From NCBI RefSeq assembly GCF_030816965.1, contig NZ_JAUSYQ010000002.1, forward strand, positions 496,001 through 560,000: 64,000 bases of DNA, read 5' to 3'. Position numbers and translations under genes: made by a program. Of the stretch, positions 51,160-59,783 are shown piece by piece. Source of the stretch: Streptomyces canus (GTDB lineage: Bacteria > Actinomycetota > Actinomycetes > Streptomycetales > Streptomycetaceae). The notes under the pieces were generated by a model. It was not told where the DNA came from. It was given only the letters and a program-made list of their open reading frames with translations, and ran no database searches. Numbering within the stretch: the first letter of the stretch is position 1; every line of letters begins with the position of its first letter.

Positions 51160-52149
51160 TCAGGCCCCGGAAACCACCGCGTCGCCGAGCGGTGTCCGCC
51201 CGTACAGCACGTGGTGGCCCTGCCGTCGTGAGCCGAGCAGACCCGCCTCGCGCAGGACCGACAGATGGGCGGAGACGGTCGAGGGGGCGAGACCGTGGCG
51301 GCGGGCCAGGTCGGTCGTCGAGGCCGGGTCCTCGAGCCCGGCCAGGATCGCCGCGCGCTGCCGTCCCAGCAGGCGTGGGAGCGCCTCCGAGGGGCGCGGC
51401 GTCTCGTCGGTGTGCAGTCCGCCCATCCCGCGCGCGGGATAGATGACCGTCGGCTGCCAGGGCCGGGCGAAGCCGCTCACCACGTCCGGCCAGACGAACA
51501 CACTCGGCATGAGCAGCACGCCCCGCCCGTCGGCGAGCTGGGCGTCCGTCATGTCGCCGCGCACGGGAAGGGTGAGGCTTCCGTCGGCCCAGTCGACGTC
51601 CGGATGCAGACCGGCGAACAGCGCGTCCAGACCCGCGTCCGCCACCTGCCGGGACCGGTGGGCGATGTCGGCCTCCAGCACGGCACGATGGCGCGCCCAG
51701 TCCGGGGCGACCAGCGCCCGCCAGGCCTGTTCGGTGAGGTCGGCGAGGCGCCGCACGGCAGCGGCGGGGTCATCGAGGGCGGCCCGGCCCTGCGGCGACT
51801 CGGTGAGCCCCGGTGTGCAGGCGAGCGAGCGGGCCATCTCGGTGTGGGCCAGGGCGGGGTCGGTGGCGCGCACGCGGGCCAGCTCGTCCTCGAAGCGGGG
51901 GTACGGCTCCTCCGGCGGCGGCCCCAGGAAATCGGGGGTGTAGCCGCCGGCGAGCGGGATGAACAGCCACAGCGGGGACAGGTCGAGCCCGGCCACGGTC
52001 GGCGCGGCGCGGCGCAGCCAGGCCCGGTGGTAGCCGTGCCGGGCGGTCCGGCGCAGCATGCGCAGCGCCTCGTGGGTCTGGCACAGCGGCGAGACCGCGA
52101 ACCGGCACCGTCGCAGGTCGTCGGGCCCCAGGCGCAGCGTGAGCGGCAC
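51160..52149 (-). CDS. ArsR-family-like regulator with C-terminal winged helix (DUF5937 type)
   Basis: The protein is 329 aa from GTG 52149. The HTH is at the C-terminus: LARRHGLAPSTVSAHLSVLR plus the wing EAGLLGSRRQGHHVLYGRT. The N-terminal ~230 residues (LRRCRFAVSPLCQTHEALRM, GRGVLLMPSVFVWPDVV) form a sensory part shared by actinobacterial regulators of this type. It is divergent from the MFS gene at 52263 and probably represses it. The effector is unknown. Confidence 0.85.
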   Translation of the reverse strand: MPLTLRLGPDDLRRCRFAVSPLCQTHEALRMLRRTARHGYHRAWLRRAAPTVAGLDLSPLWLFIPLAGGYTPDFLGPPPEEPYPRFEDELARVRATDPALAHTEMARSLACTPGLTESPQGRAALDDPAAAVRRLADLTEQAWRALVAPDWARHRAVLEADIAHRSRQVADAGLDALFAGLHPDVDWADGSLTLPVRGDMTDAQLADGRGVLLMPSVFVWPDVVSGFARPWQPTVIYPARGMGGLHTDETPRPSEALPRLLGRQRAAILAGLEDPASTTDLARRHGLAPSTVSAHLSVLREAGLLGSRRQGHHVLYGRTPLGDAVVSGA

Positions 52150-52262
52150 AGCGGTTCCCCCGGCACCTGCGAGTGATTCGTCCTGTGTCGAAAGAGTAGA
52201 ACCCCCGCCCTCGGCACCGCACGCTTGCCGTCCCCGACCCTCCTCCCCCGGAAGGCGTGTGC

Positions 52263-53462
52263 ATGGGCAGCGTACGTCCGGCCCCCTGGCGCAGGGCCGC
52301 CGTCGTCGCGGCGCTGATGCTGGCGGCGTTCACCTTCAACACCACCGAGAACCTCCCGGTGGGTCTGCTGTCCCTGATGGCGGACGATCTGCGGGTCTCG
52401 CTCACGGCGGTGGGCGCGCTGGTCACCGGCTACGGCCTGGCGGTGGCCGTCGGCTCCCTGCCGCTGGCCCACGTCACCCGGTCCGTGCCGCGCCGGCATC
52501 TGATGTCCGCTCTGCTCACGGTGCTCGCGGTGGCCAGCTGGATCTCCGCGCTCACCGCCGTGTCGTACGGGCTGCTGCTGGCGGCCCGGGTAGCGACTGC
52601 GCTGGCGCAGGCGCTGTTCTGGGCGGTGATGGGGCCGGTCGCGGTCGGGCTGTTCCCGTCCGAGCGCCGCGGCCGGATCATCGGGCTGCTGTCGGTCGGC
52701 GGCTCGCTGGCCACGGTCGCCGGGGTACCGGCGGGGACCTGGCTGGGCGGGCACAGCAGCTGGCGGGTGCCGTTCGCGGTCCTCGGCGCGCTCGCCGTCG
52801 TGTCGCTGGCCGTGGTGGCCGTGCTGCTGCCGACCTCGCGACCGCAGGAGAGTCATGCGGCGTACGGGGCCGCCCCCGACCGGCGCCGGTTCGCGGTCGT
52901 GCTCACCACCACCGCGCTCTCGGTGACGGGCGCGTTCACCGGGTTCACCTACATCGTGGCCTTCCTGGACGAGGTGAGCGGGTTCGGCCAGGACGCGGTG
53001 AGCACGGTGCTCATGGCGTTCGGGGCGGCGGCGCTGGCCGGGGTCACGGTGGCCGGGCCTCTGCTGGACCGGTTTCCACGGGCCACGCTGACCGTGCCGG
53101 TGGCCGGACAGGCCGTCGCCCTGATCGGCCTGTACGCGGGCGGCAGCGGCCAGGTCGCGACCGTCGTCCTGCTGATGCTGCTGGGCGCCTCGGTGGCACC
53201 GCTGTTCATGGCGACACAGAGCCAGGTGCTGCGTGTCGCGCCGGGACGCACCGAGACCGCCCTCGCGGCCAACTCGGCCGCGTTCAACGTGGGCGTGGCC
53301 GTCGGCGCCCTGCTCGGCGGCGCGCTGCTGCCCTTGACCGGGGTCCGCGGCACGTTCCTGGCGGGCGGGCTGCTGACGGCGGTGGCGCTGGTGGTCCTGT
53401 CCTGGCCGGAGTCGGTCGTCTCACGGGCGGCGGTGGACGCACCCGAGACCGGCATCCGATGA
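52263..53462 (+). CDS. MFS transporter, DHA1-like (12-TM)
   Basis: The protein is 399 aa from ATG 52263, with GGAAGG 7 nt upstream. Twelve hydrophobic segments. AAFTFNTTENLPVGLLSLMA and LSVGGSLATVAGVPAGTWLG (motif C-like) match sugar-efflux/chloramphenicol-type DHA1 proteins such as AraJ or NepI. It faces the ArsR-like regulator across 113 bp. The substrate is unknown. Stop and next start are 8 bp apart, so the next gene may be cotranscribed. Confidence 0.88.
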   Translation: MGSVRPAPWRRAAVVAALMLAAFTFNTTENLPVGLLSLMADDLRVSLTAVGALVTGYGLAVAVGSLPLAHVTRSVPRRHLMSALLTVLAVASWISALTAVSYGLLLAARVATALAQALFWAVMGPVAVGLFPSERRGRIIGLLSVGGSLATVAGVPAGTWLGGHSSWRVPFAVLGALAVVSLAVVAVLLPTSRPQESHAAYGAAPDRRRFAVVLTTTALSVTGAFTGFTYIVAFLDEVSGFGQDAVSTVLMAFGAAALAGVTVAGPLLDRFPRATLTVPVAGQAVALIGLYAGGSGQVATVVLLMLLGASVAPLFMATQSQVLRVAPGRTETALAANSAAFNVGVAVGALLGGALLPLTGVRGTFLAGGLLTAVALVVLSWPESVVSRAAVDAPETGIR

Positions 53463-53469
53463 TGGCCGA

Positions 53470-53988
53470 ATGGATCTTCACGAGGAACTGCCCGCCGCCG
53501 TCGACACCGAGGCCCTGCTCGCCCTCGCCGACTCCCACCACGCCCGCCCCGCACGGCCGTTGGGCACCAGGGAGGCCGCCGGTCACCTGGTGAAGGTGTA
53601 CGCGCTGGAGGCGCCCGGCCGCACCGTCTCCGATCAGGACGCCGAGGCCGGGCTGCGGATCGCCGCGCGGCACCTCGGACTCGGTCCGCTGCGGGGTTCC
53701 CTGGGGCTCGCCGTCCTGATCGTGCATGCCGGCGGCGACGGCGACTACGTCCTGGTCCACAGCTGGATCGAGGGCGACATGGCGGATCTGGCGATCTTCA
53801 CCGGCCCGGTGGGCAAGCCCGACGCGTTGCGGCCCGGCCGAGCGGGTCTCGCGCCCTGCGTGTGGGAGGCCGCCGTACTCGCGCACGAGCGGGACGCGTA
53901 CTCCCGGCACGTCCTGGACGGCACCGGGTCGCTCGCCGAACGTCTCACCGCCTGGGGCGCGGACACGATCGCGGGCGACGTCCGATGA
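53470..53988 (+). CDS. Conserved hypothetical protein, actinobacterial
   Basis: The protein is 172 aa with no signal peptide or membrane segment. Visible text includes REAAGHLVKVYALEAPGRTV, LAVLIVHAGGDGDYVLVHSW and CVWEAAVLAHERDAYSRHVL, an alpha/beta mix with conserved His and Trp. No family is recognised. It starts 8 bp after the MFS gene and its stop overlaps the ATG of the GNAT locus (ATGA), so MFS-hypothetical-GNAT appears to be an operon. Confidence 0.7.
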   Translation: MDLHEELPAAVDTEALLALADSHHARPARPLGTREAAGHLVKVYALEAPGRTVSDQDAEAGLRIAARHLGLGPLRGSLGLAVLIVHAGGDGDYVLVHSWIEGDMADLAIFTGPVGKPDALRPGRAGLAPCVWEAAVLAHERDAYSRHVLDGTGSLAERLTAWGADTIAGDVR

Positions 53989-54451
53989 GCGAGGCCCCCA
54001 AGTCCGGCACGCCGAGCGCGCCGATCTTCCCGCGGTCGCCGAACTCGCCGCCCGGCACGCGGAGTACGAGAAGGCGGCACCGCCCCCTGACGACCTGCCC
54101 GACCGGCTGGCCGCGCTCCTCTTCGACACCGCCGCGCCCCGTCTGCGCTGCCTGGTGGCCGAACTCCCGGACGGCGCACTCGTCGGTTACGCCACCTGCT
54201 CGCCCGAACTCTCCACCTGGGAGGGCCGCGAGTACCTGCACATGGACTGCCTGTTCCTGCTGCCCGGGCACCGCGGCCTCGGACTCGGCGTCCTGCTCAT
54301 GGACGCAGTGGCCGCCGAGGCCCGCACGCTGGGGCTCGGCGAAGTGCAGTGGCAGACGCCGGTCTGGAACGAAGGGGCGATCCGCTTCTACGACCGGATG
54401 GGCGCCCGCGCCAGGCAAAAGGTGCGCTACTCCCTACCCGTTGCTCCCTGA
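53985..54451 (+). pseudogene. GNAT acetyltransferase with an N-terminal frameshift in a C5 tract
   Basis: ATG 53985 (overlapping the upstream stop) opens MSEAP, but the acetyltransferase proper (QVRHAERADLPAVAELAARH onward) is in another frame with no start codon before it. The switch is at the run of five C at 53995-53999; six C would give one continuous 155-aa protein. Motif A is intact ([20 protein letters not shown]), as is the C-terminal [20 protein letters not shown]. The gene is either inactivated by a one-base loss or the run is a sequencing error. The substrate is unknown. Confidence 0.75.
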
Positions 54452-54492
54452 GCGTCAAACACCGAACCTCCGCAGGGTCTATCGTGTCCCGC

Positions 54493-55428
54493 ATGTCCCT
54501 CCCGGAACTGATCCGCATCGTCTCCCGTGACTCGCCGATGGCGCTGGCTCAAGTGGAGCGTGTCAGAAGCGAGTTGACGGCCCTGTACCCCGGTGTGCGC
54601 ACCGAGGTCGTACCGGTGAAGACGACCGGTGACAAGTGGATGGGTGACCTGTCCAAGGTCGAGGGCAAGGGCGCGTTCACCAAGGAGGTCGACGCGGCGC
54701 TGCTGGCAGGTGAGGCCGATCTCGCGGTGCACTGCGTGAAGGACGTGCCCGCCGACCGGCCGCTTCCGGCGGGCACCACGTTCGCGGCGTTCCTGAAGCG
54801 GGACGACATCCGCGACGCCCTGATCCACCCGGGCGGCCTCACTCTGGACGAGCTTCCGGAGGGGACCCGGATCGGCACCTCCTCGGTGCGCCGCGTGGCC
54901 CAGCTGGCCGCCACCCACCCGCACCTGGAGTGTGTGCCGTTCCGCGGCAACGCCAACCGTCGGCTGGCCAAGCTGGCGGCCGGCGAGGCGGACGCGCTGC
55001 TGCTCGCGGTCTCCGGCCTGGAGCGCATCGGCCGCGAGGACGTGATCAGCGAGATCCTCTCCCCCGAGACGATGATGCCGCCGATCGGCGCGGGCATCCT
55101 CGCGCTCCAGTGCCGGGAGGGCGACACCGAGCTGATCGACACGGTGAGCGCGCTGGGTGATCCGGACACGTTCCGGGAGGCGACCGCCGAGCGGATGTTC
55201 CTGCACGTCCTGCAGGGCCACTGCAACAGCCCGATCGCGGGGTACGCACGCGTGGACCACAGCGACGAACTTTCCCTGCGCGCCTGTGTGTTCACCCCGG
55301 ACGGCAAGACGCGGCTGAACGCCCACGAATGGGCGGGCCGGCTGGATCCGGCCACGCTGGGCACCTCGGTCGCCGTGGCGCTGCTGCGTCAGGGCGCCCG
55401 CGAGATCATCGACGGCATTCCCCACTGA
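54493..55428 (+). CDS. hemC: Hydroxymethylbilane synthase (porphobilinogen deaminase)
   Basis: The protein is 311 aa. The catalytic Asp is in [15 protein letters not shown], substrate-binding Arg in [11 protein letters not shown] and FRGNANRRL, and the dipyrromethane-cofactor Cys in [13 protein letters not shown]. It polymerises four porphobilinogens to the linear tetrapyrrole precursor of heme, siroheme and cobalamin. The usual streptomycete hemC sits with hemA and hemD; none is here, so this is probably a second copy. Starts ATG 54493 or GTG 54484 are both plausible. Confidence 0.93.
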   Translation: MSLPELIRIVSRDSPMALAQVERVRSELTALYPGVRTEVVPVKTTGDKWMGDLSKVEGKGAFTKEVDAALLAGEADLAVHCVKDVPADRPLPAGTTFAAFLKRDDIRDALIHPGGLTLDELPEGTRIGTSSVRRVAQLAATHPHLECVPFRGNANRRLAKLAAGEADALLLAVSGLERIGREDVISEILSPETMMPPIGAGILALQCREGDTELIDTVSALGDPDTFREATAERMFLHVLQGHCNSPIAGYARVDHSDELSLRACVFTPDGKTRLNAHEWAGRLDPATLGTSVAVALLRQGAREIIDGIPH

Positions 55429-55441
55429 GCCCGGGGGCGGT

Positions 55442-55957
55442 TCAGGCCGTGCCCTCTTCGGCCTGGTCCCGCAGGAAGTTGCTCACCTGGCAGGCCAGGC
55501 CCTCGCGGCCCACGCCCGCGTGCGTGGCTCCCTCGTCGAGTCCGATGCCGCCCGCCCACAGCCGGCGGTCGGCCCACTCGTCGTCGACCCGCAGCTGGAT
55601 CTGCACGTCGATCTGGCCGAGGCTCGTCTCCGGTCCCGCTGCGAACAGCACCGCGGTGGCGCGGCGCAGCGGATAGACGTCGAAGCCCTCGATGAACTGC
55701 GAGTTGCGCCAGTCGATGAAGGCGCTCTCGCCGTCGGGGCCGATCCGCACATCGATCTGACCGTCCTCGAGATGGACGGTCGGATGCAGGTCGCCGCGGT
55801 TCTCGACGGTCACCCGGACGCTGAAGTACGTGAGCCCTTCGGCGGCGTCGTCGCGTCCACGCGGCGGCTCGGCCGCCTCCAGACGGTGGACGCGGACACG
55901 CAGACCGGCATGCTCGTCGTACTCCTGCCAGTCCCCGACCACGTTCGGCTCGTACAC
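55442..55957 (-). CDS. Conserved hypothetical protein, beta-sandwich-like
   Basis: The protein is 171 aa from GTG 55957, with GAGG 7 nt upstream. No signal peptide. The core alternates polar and hydrophobic residues (LRVRVHRLEAAE, LTYFSVRVTVENRGDLHP, VDVRIGPDG-like, IDVQIQLRVDDEWADRRLWA) as in DUF4352-type immunoglobulin-like folds. Function is unknown. A strong vegetative-type promoter lies 30-60 bp upstream. Confidence 0.65.
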   Translation of the reverse strand: MYEPNVVGDWQEYDEHAGLRVRVHRLEAAEPPRGRDDAAEGLTYFSVRVTVENRGDLHPTVHLEDGQIDVRIGPDGESAFIDWRNSQFIEGFDVYPLRRATAVLFAAGPETSLGQIDVQIQLRVDDEWADRRLWAGGIGLDEGATHAGVGREGLACQVSNFLRDQAEEGTA

Positions 55958-55986
55958 AGTGCACCTCTTCGACCTCAGAGAGCTGC

Positions 55987-56016
55987 TTCCTATCTGTGTG
56001 CTCAATGCACTGTCAA
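55987..56016 (-). promoter_or_regulatory. Vegetative-type promoter for the hypothetical gene at 55957
   Basis: On the minus strand TTGACA (56016-56011), an 18-bp spacer and TAGGAA (55992-55987) fit the HrdB consensus. The region to 56149 is locally AT-rich and holds no gene. Confidence 0.6.
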
Positions 56017-56149
56017 ATGAGCAGAATGCGCTGTGGCCAGGGAATTCAGCCCCTTTGATCGCTGATCAAGCCGTGCGCAGGAAGAATCCGCCGAGCGGCC
56101 GGAAAATCCCTTCCACGGGCGTGCCGCACATCACGTTCCGCGCGCATGA

Positions 56150-57001
56150 TCAACGGGCCAGTCGACCGAGGAGCGAGGAGGCCGCCGTGATGCCGAGCAC
56201 GGCGGCCACGGCCAGCACCCCGAAGTCGAGCGCCAGATGGGCGTGGGTGCCGAGGAGGAGGCCGCGCAGGGCGTCGACTTCGTAGCTGAGCGGGTTCACC
56301 TTGCTCACGGCCTGGAGCCAGCCCGGCATGACGGACAGCGGGTACAGGGCGTTGGAGCCGAAGAAGAGCGGCATGGTGATGGCCTGCCCGATGCCCATCA
56401 GGCGGTCCCTGCTGAGCACGATGCCTGCGATGGTCATCGACAGGCAGGAGAAGAACGCCGAGCCGAGGATCACGATCGCCCCGACGCCGAGGAGCTTGAG
56501 CGGGTTCCAGGTCAGGGACACCCCGAGGAGGGCGGCGATGACGATGACGACGACCGCCTGGATCAGCGACTTCACGCCGGCCGCGAAGGCCTTCCCGGTG
56601 GTGAGTGCCGAGCGCGGGGTGGGCGTGACCAGCAGCTTGTTGAGGATGCCCGCGTCCCGCTCCCAGATGATCTGGATGCCGTAGAAGATCGCGATGAACA
56701 TCGCCGACTGGGCGATGATGCCGGGCGCCAGATAGTCGATGTAGGGGATGCCCTGAGTGGGGATCGCCTTGATGCGGGTGAAGGTCTGGCCGAAGATCAG
56801 CAGCCACAGGGCGGGCTGGACCGCGCGGGTGTAGAGCTCGGTGCGGTCGTGGCCGAGCTTCTGCAGTTCCACGGCGCACATCGCCACGACCCGGGCGGGC
56901 AGCACTCGCCAGCCCGCGCGGGGCTCCGGCGGGCGGAGCAGCAGACTGATGGAGCTCGGGTCAGCCGACACGGTTCGCGGTGCGGCGGGTGCTTCGGACA
57001 T
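56150..57001 (-). CDS. ABC-2 type permease of the DrrB type
   Basis: The protein is 283 aa with six membrane segments: ALWLLIFGQTFTRI, IIAQSAMFIAIFYGIQIIWE, KSLIQAVVVIVIAALLGVSL, LLGVGAIVILGSAFFSCLSM, MPLFFGSNALYPLSVMPGW and LALDFGVLAVAAVLGITAAS. WERDAGILNKLLVTPTPRSA is the DrrB coupling region. Its start lies 41 bp inside the ATPase gene. Together they form an exporter of drugs or lipids, controlled by the MarR gene upstream. Confidence 0.9.
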   Translation of the reverse strand: MSEAPAAPRTVSADPSSISLLLRPPEPRAGWRVLPARVVAMCAVELQKLGHDRTELYTRAVQPALWLLIFGQTFTRIKAIPTQGIPYIDYLAPGIIAQSAMFIAIFYGIQIIWERDAGILNKLLVTPTPRSALTTGKAFAAGVKSLIQAVVVIVIAALLGVSLTWNPLKLLGVGAIVILGSAFFSCLSMTIAGIVLSRDRLMGIGQAITMPLFFGSNALYPLSVMPGWLQAVSKVNPLSYEVDALRGLLLGTHAHLALDFGVLAVAAVLGITAASSLLGRLAR

Positions 57002-57782
57002 CGCGGAAATCCCCTCCCTCGTCTTCGAGTCCGCTGCCGGCGACGTCACGGAAGACGTCCTCCAGGGTCGGCAGGGCGTCGGTGCCCCGGCTCTCGGCAA
57101 GGCCTCGGCGGAGTGCGTCGGGGGTGCCGAGGGCGCGGATGCGGCCCCGGTGCATGAGGCCGACCCGGTCGCAGTACTGGGCGGCCTCGTCCATGTAGTG
57201 GGTGGTCACGAGGACCGTCATGCCGGTCGCCTCACGCACGGCGTTGATGTGCTCCCACACGCCGGTGCGGGCGATCGGGTCGAGGCCGATGGTCGGCTCG
57301 TCGAGGATCAGCAACCGCGGCGCGCTGACCAGGGCCTGGGCGAGCTCCAGCCGGCGGACCATGCCGCCGGAGTAGGTACCGGCGAGCCGGTCGGCGGCTT
57401 CGGTGAGGTCGACCGCGGCCAGGGCCTGGGCGACGCGTTCGGCGCGTTCCTTGCGGGCGACGTCGAAGACCCGGGCGAACAGGGTGACGTTCTCCCGGCC
57501 GGTCAGGTTCGCGTCGGCGGACAGCTGCTGCGGGACGTAGCCGAGCAGCCGGCGTACGGCCATCGCGTCGGTGGCGGTGTCGCGGCCGAAGACGTGGATC
57601 ATGCCGGCCGGGACGGGGAGCAGGGTGGTGATGCAGCGGATGGCGGTGGTCTTACCGGCGCCGTTGGGGCCGAGCAGTCCGAAGACCTCCCCCTCTTCGA
57701 CGGTCAGGTCCAGCCCGTCCACGGCGTTGGTGTCACCGAAGGCGTAGGCGAGCCCCGTACAGGAAACAGCTTCGGGTGTCAT
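56961..57782 (-). CDS. ABC transporter ATP-binding protein of the DrrA type
   Basis: The protein is 273 aa. Walker A is GPNGAGKTT, signature YSGGMVRRLELAQAL, Walker B LLILDEPTIGLDP and switch His in VLVTTHYMDEAAQ. The C-terminal domain ends in LEDVFRDVAG, typical of daunorubicin-resistance-type exporters. It overlaps the MarR gene by 4 bp and the permease gene by 41 bp, so all three are one operon. Confidence 0.93.
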   Translation of the reverse strand: MTPEAVSCTGLAYAFGDTNAVDGLDLTVEEGEVFGLLGPNGAGKTTAIRCITTLLPVPAGMIHVFGRDTATDAMAVRRLLGYVPQQLSADANLTGRENVTLFARVFDVARKERAERVAQALAAVDLTEAADRLAGTYSGGMVRRLELAQALVSAPRLLILDEPTIGLDPIARTGVWEHINAVREATGMTVLVTTHYMDEAAQYCDRVGLMHRGRIRALGTPDALRRGLAESRGTDALPTLEDVFRDVAGSGLEDEGGDFRDVRSTRRTANRVG

Positions 57783-58234
57783 GTCTCCTCGGCCTCCTCG
57801 TGCAGAGTGACGGCGAGCGCGCGCAGCGCGGGGAGCGCGGCGCGCAGGGCCTCCTGATCGGCCGCGTCCAGCCGGGTGATGTGCCCGCTCACGAGCGCGA
57901 CCCGCCGCTGCTTCCAGTCCCCGAGGCGTGCCTCGGCCTTCTCGGTGAGCAGCAGACGGGCGGCGCGCCGGTCGGCGGGGTCGGTCTCACGGACCAGATG
58001 GCCCTCCTTGACCAGCTGGTTGACCAGGGTCGAGACGGAGTTCCCGGCCAGATACAGCTCCTTGGCGGCGTCGGAGACGCCGATGCCGGGCCGCGACTCG
58101 ACCAGGCGCAGCAGTTCGACCTCGGCGCCACGCAGCCGCGGCACGGTCAGTCCGGCGCGCAGCCTGCGCCTGAGCAGCCGCTGGACGCCGGCGAGTGCGT
58201 CGGCCAGCTCTTCCGGGAAGGTCTCCTCGTCCAC
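57779..58234 (-). CDS. MarR-family repressor heading the ABC exporter operon
   Basis: The protein is 151 aa from GTG 58234. The winged helix lies at about residues 40-105 (VSDAAKELYLAGNSVSTLVN, GHLVRETDPADRRAARLLLT). It is cotranscribed with the ATPase and permease. A perfect 19-bp palindrome lies 11 bp upstream, the probable autoregulatory operator; ligand binding should induce export. Confidence 0.88.
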   Translation of the reverse strand: MDEETFPEELADALAGVQRLLRRRLRAGLTVPRLRGAEVELLRLVESRPGIGVSDAAKELYLAGNSVSTLVNQLVKEGHLVRETDPADRRAARLLLTEKAEARLGDWKQRRVALVSGHITRLDAADQEALRAALPALRALAVTLHEEAEET

Positions 58235-58245
58235 ATCGCCGAGGT

Positions 58246-58264
58246 TACCTCTGCAACAGAGGTA
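58246..58264. promoter_or_regulatory. MarR operator of the ABC exporter operon
   Basis: TACCTCTGCAACAGAGGTA has perfect 8-bp arms with a 3-bp centre, immediately upstream of the operon start. Confidence 0.8.
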
Positions 58265-58312
58265 TCTATCTCAAGAGCTGGTCAAACACATATCCGATGA
58301 TTAGTTCTCTTT

Positions 58313-58338
58313 GTTTCATTTCATCCGAGAACGGGAAT
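58313..58338 (+). promoter_or_regulatory. SigB-type promoter for the sigma factor gene
   Basis: GTTTC (58313-58317), a 15-bp spacer and GGGAAT (58333-58338) fit the streptomycete SigB consensus GnnTn14-16GGGTAY with one mismatch. It implies control by itself or a sister sigma. Confidence 0.55.
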
Positions 58339-58473
58339 CCCCAGATAAGTGCTTCGGACAGGAGGCACGTCTCCGTGGGAGCCCGCCCAGAGGGCCCCGG
58401 ATGTCCTTCCTCACGTCCGATCGTGCGCCTCCCACGATGTCTGTCCATCCAGCACCACAGGGAGGTGCGCGGC

Positions 58474-59265
58474 ATGTCGTCCGTCGCCACCAGAAGACAA
58501 CCTCATCCGCACGACGACGCCCCCGACACCGACAAGGCGTTCGTGCGCCTGGCGCGACTGCCCGACGGTCCGGAACGCAAGGCTCTGCGGGACGAGCTGG
58601 TCGAGCTCTGGCTGCCCATGGCGGAGCGGATCGCCGTCCGGTTCCGGGGCCGCGGGGAGTCCCTCGAGGACCTCTACCAGGTGGCCGCCCTCGGGCTCGT
58701 CAAGGCCGTCGACCACTACGACCCGGCACGCGGGAGCGCCTTCGAGGCGTACGCGGTGCCGACCGTGACCGGTGAGATCAAGCGGCACTTCCGCGACCAC
58801 ATGTGGACGCTGCACGTGCCGCGCCGGGTGCAGGACCTGCGCAACCGGGTCCGGCAGGCCTCGAAGGAGCTCGCACAGACGCCCGGGCGGGCGCCCACCG
58901 TGGCCGAGATCGCCGAGCGGGCGCAGTTGACCGAGGACGAGGTACGCACCGGTGCGGAGGCGCTGGAGTGCTTCTCGGCGCTGTCGCTGGAGGCGGAGAT
59001 GCCCGGCACCGACGGCTACGCCCTGGGCGACGCGCTCGGCGGCCCCGACCCCGGCTTCGACGTGGTGATCGACCGGGTGGCCGTCAGGCCCTGTCTGGAG
59101 GCCCTGCCGGAGCGCGAGCGGACCATCCTGTACCTGCGCTTCTTCCAGGGCATGACACAGAGCGGCATCGCCGAGGAACTCGGCATCTCGCAGATGCATG
59201 TCTCCCGGTTGCTCAGCACGTGCTTCGCGCACCTGCGCGAGGAGGTCCTGGCCGACGCCGACTGA
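58474..59265 (+). CDS. SigB/SigF-type stress sigma factor
   Basis: The protein is 263 aa from ATG 58474, with GGGAGG about 9 nt upstream. Region 2 is LRDELVELWLPMAERIAVRF through LEDLYQVAALGLVKAVDHYD and AYAVPTVTGEIKRHFRDHMW. Region 3 is LRNRVRQASKELAQTPGRAP, and region 4 reads LYLRFFQGMTQSGIAEELGI plus SQMHVSRLLS. This is the SigB-SigF-SigG group used in stress and sporulation. No anti-sigma gene is adjacent, though an anti-sigma-like ATPase is at 63247. The 200-bp leader is long. Confidence 0.93.
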   Translation: MSSVATRRQPHPHDDAPDTDKAFVRLARLPDGPERKALRDELVELWLPMAERIAVRFRGRGESLEDLYQVAALGLVKAVDHYDPARGSAFEAYAVPTVTGEIKRHFRDHMWTLHVPRRVQDLRNRVRQASKELAQTPGRAPTVAEIAERAQLTEDEVRTGAEALECFSALSLEAEMPGTDGYALGDALGGPDPGFDVVIDRVAVRPCLEALPERERTILYLRFFQGMTQSGIAEELGISQMHVSRLLSTCFAHLREEVLADAD

Positions 59266-59280
59266 ACCCGAAGGACATCC

Positions 59281-59613
59281 TCACTCGGGCGGCGCCCCCG
59301 GAATCTGCGTCGGGCCGTAGCGGTCGATGGCGTCTTCCAGCTCGGCCCGGATCTCCGGCGGGATCTCTCCGGACCGTCCCCAGATGAGGATCAGGTCCGC
59401 GACGTTGCGCAGCTTGATGTTGGTGTGCTGGGAGACGTCCTTCAGCACTTCCCAGCCCTGGTCCGGGGTCACCCTGCCGAGCGCGACGACCATGCCGATG
59501 GCCTGGTCCACGACCGCGTGTGAGGCCATCGCTTCCTTGAGCTGGCCGATCTCCTCCTGCAGGGCGAAGATCCGGTCCGACTCGTCGGCGGGTTCGTTCG
59601 GTACGACTGCCAC
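59281..59613 (-). CDS. ANTAR-domain RNA-binding protein
   Basis: The protein is 110 aa from GTG 59613. The ANTAR module (about residues 20-75) reads LQEEIGQLKEAMASHAVVDQ, AIGMVVALGRVTPDQGWEVL, then KDVSQHTNIKLRNVADLIL. ANTAR domains bind paired RNA hairpins to prevent termination. There is no GAF or receiver domain, so the sensor is absent or separate. It converges with the sigma factor gene, with 15 bp between stops. Confidence 0.88.
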   Translation of the reverse strand: MAVVPNEPADESDRIFALQEEIGQLKEAMASHAVVDQAIGMVVALGRVTPDQGWEVLKDVSQHTNIKLRNVADLILIWGRSGEIPPEIRAELEDAIDRYGPTQIPGAPPE

Positions 59614-59783
59614 CCATCCATCCTGTCACCCGGACAGGCCCGCGCCACCGGGCGGCAGGCGTACGGGCCACCGTTTCGGCGCCGCCTTCGGGGTACTCGG
59701 CAGGCGCCCGAAGCGGTTCCGGACGGACACTGGTCCAAGACCGCCCGGTGGCCGCCGGCCGACGAGAGCAGGACGCGACTGCC

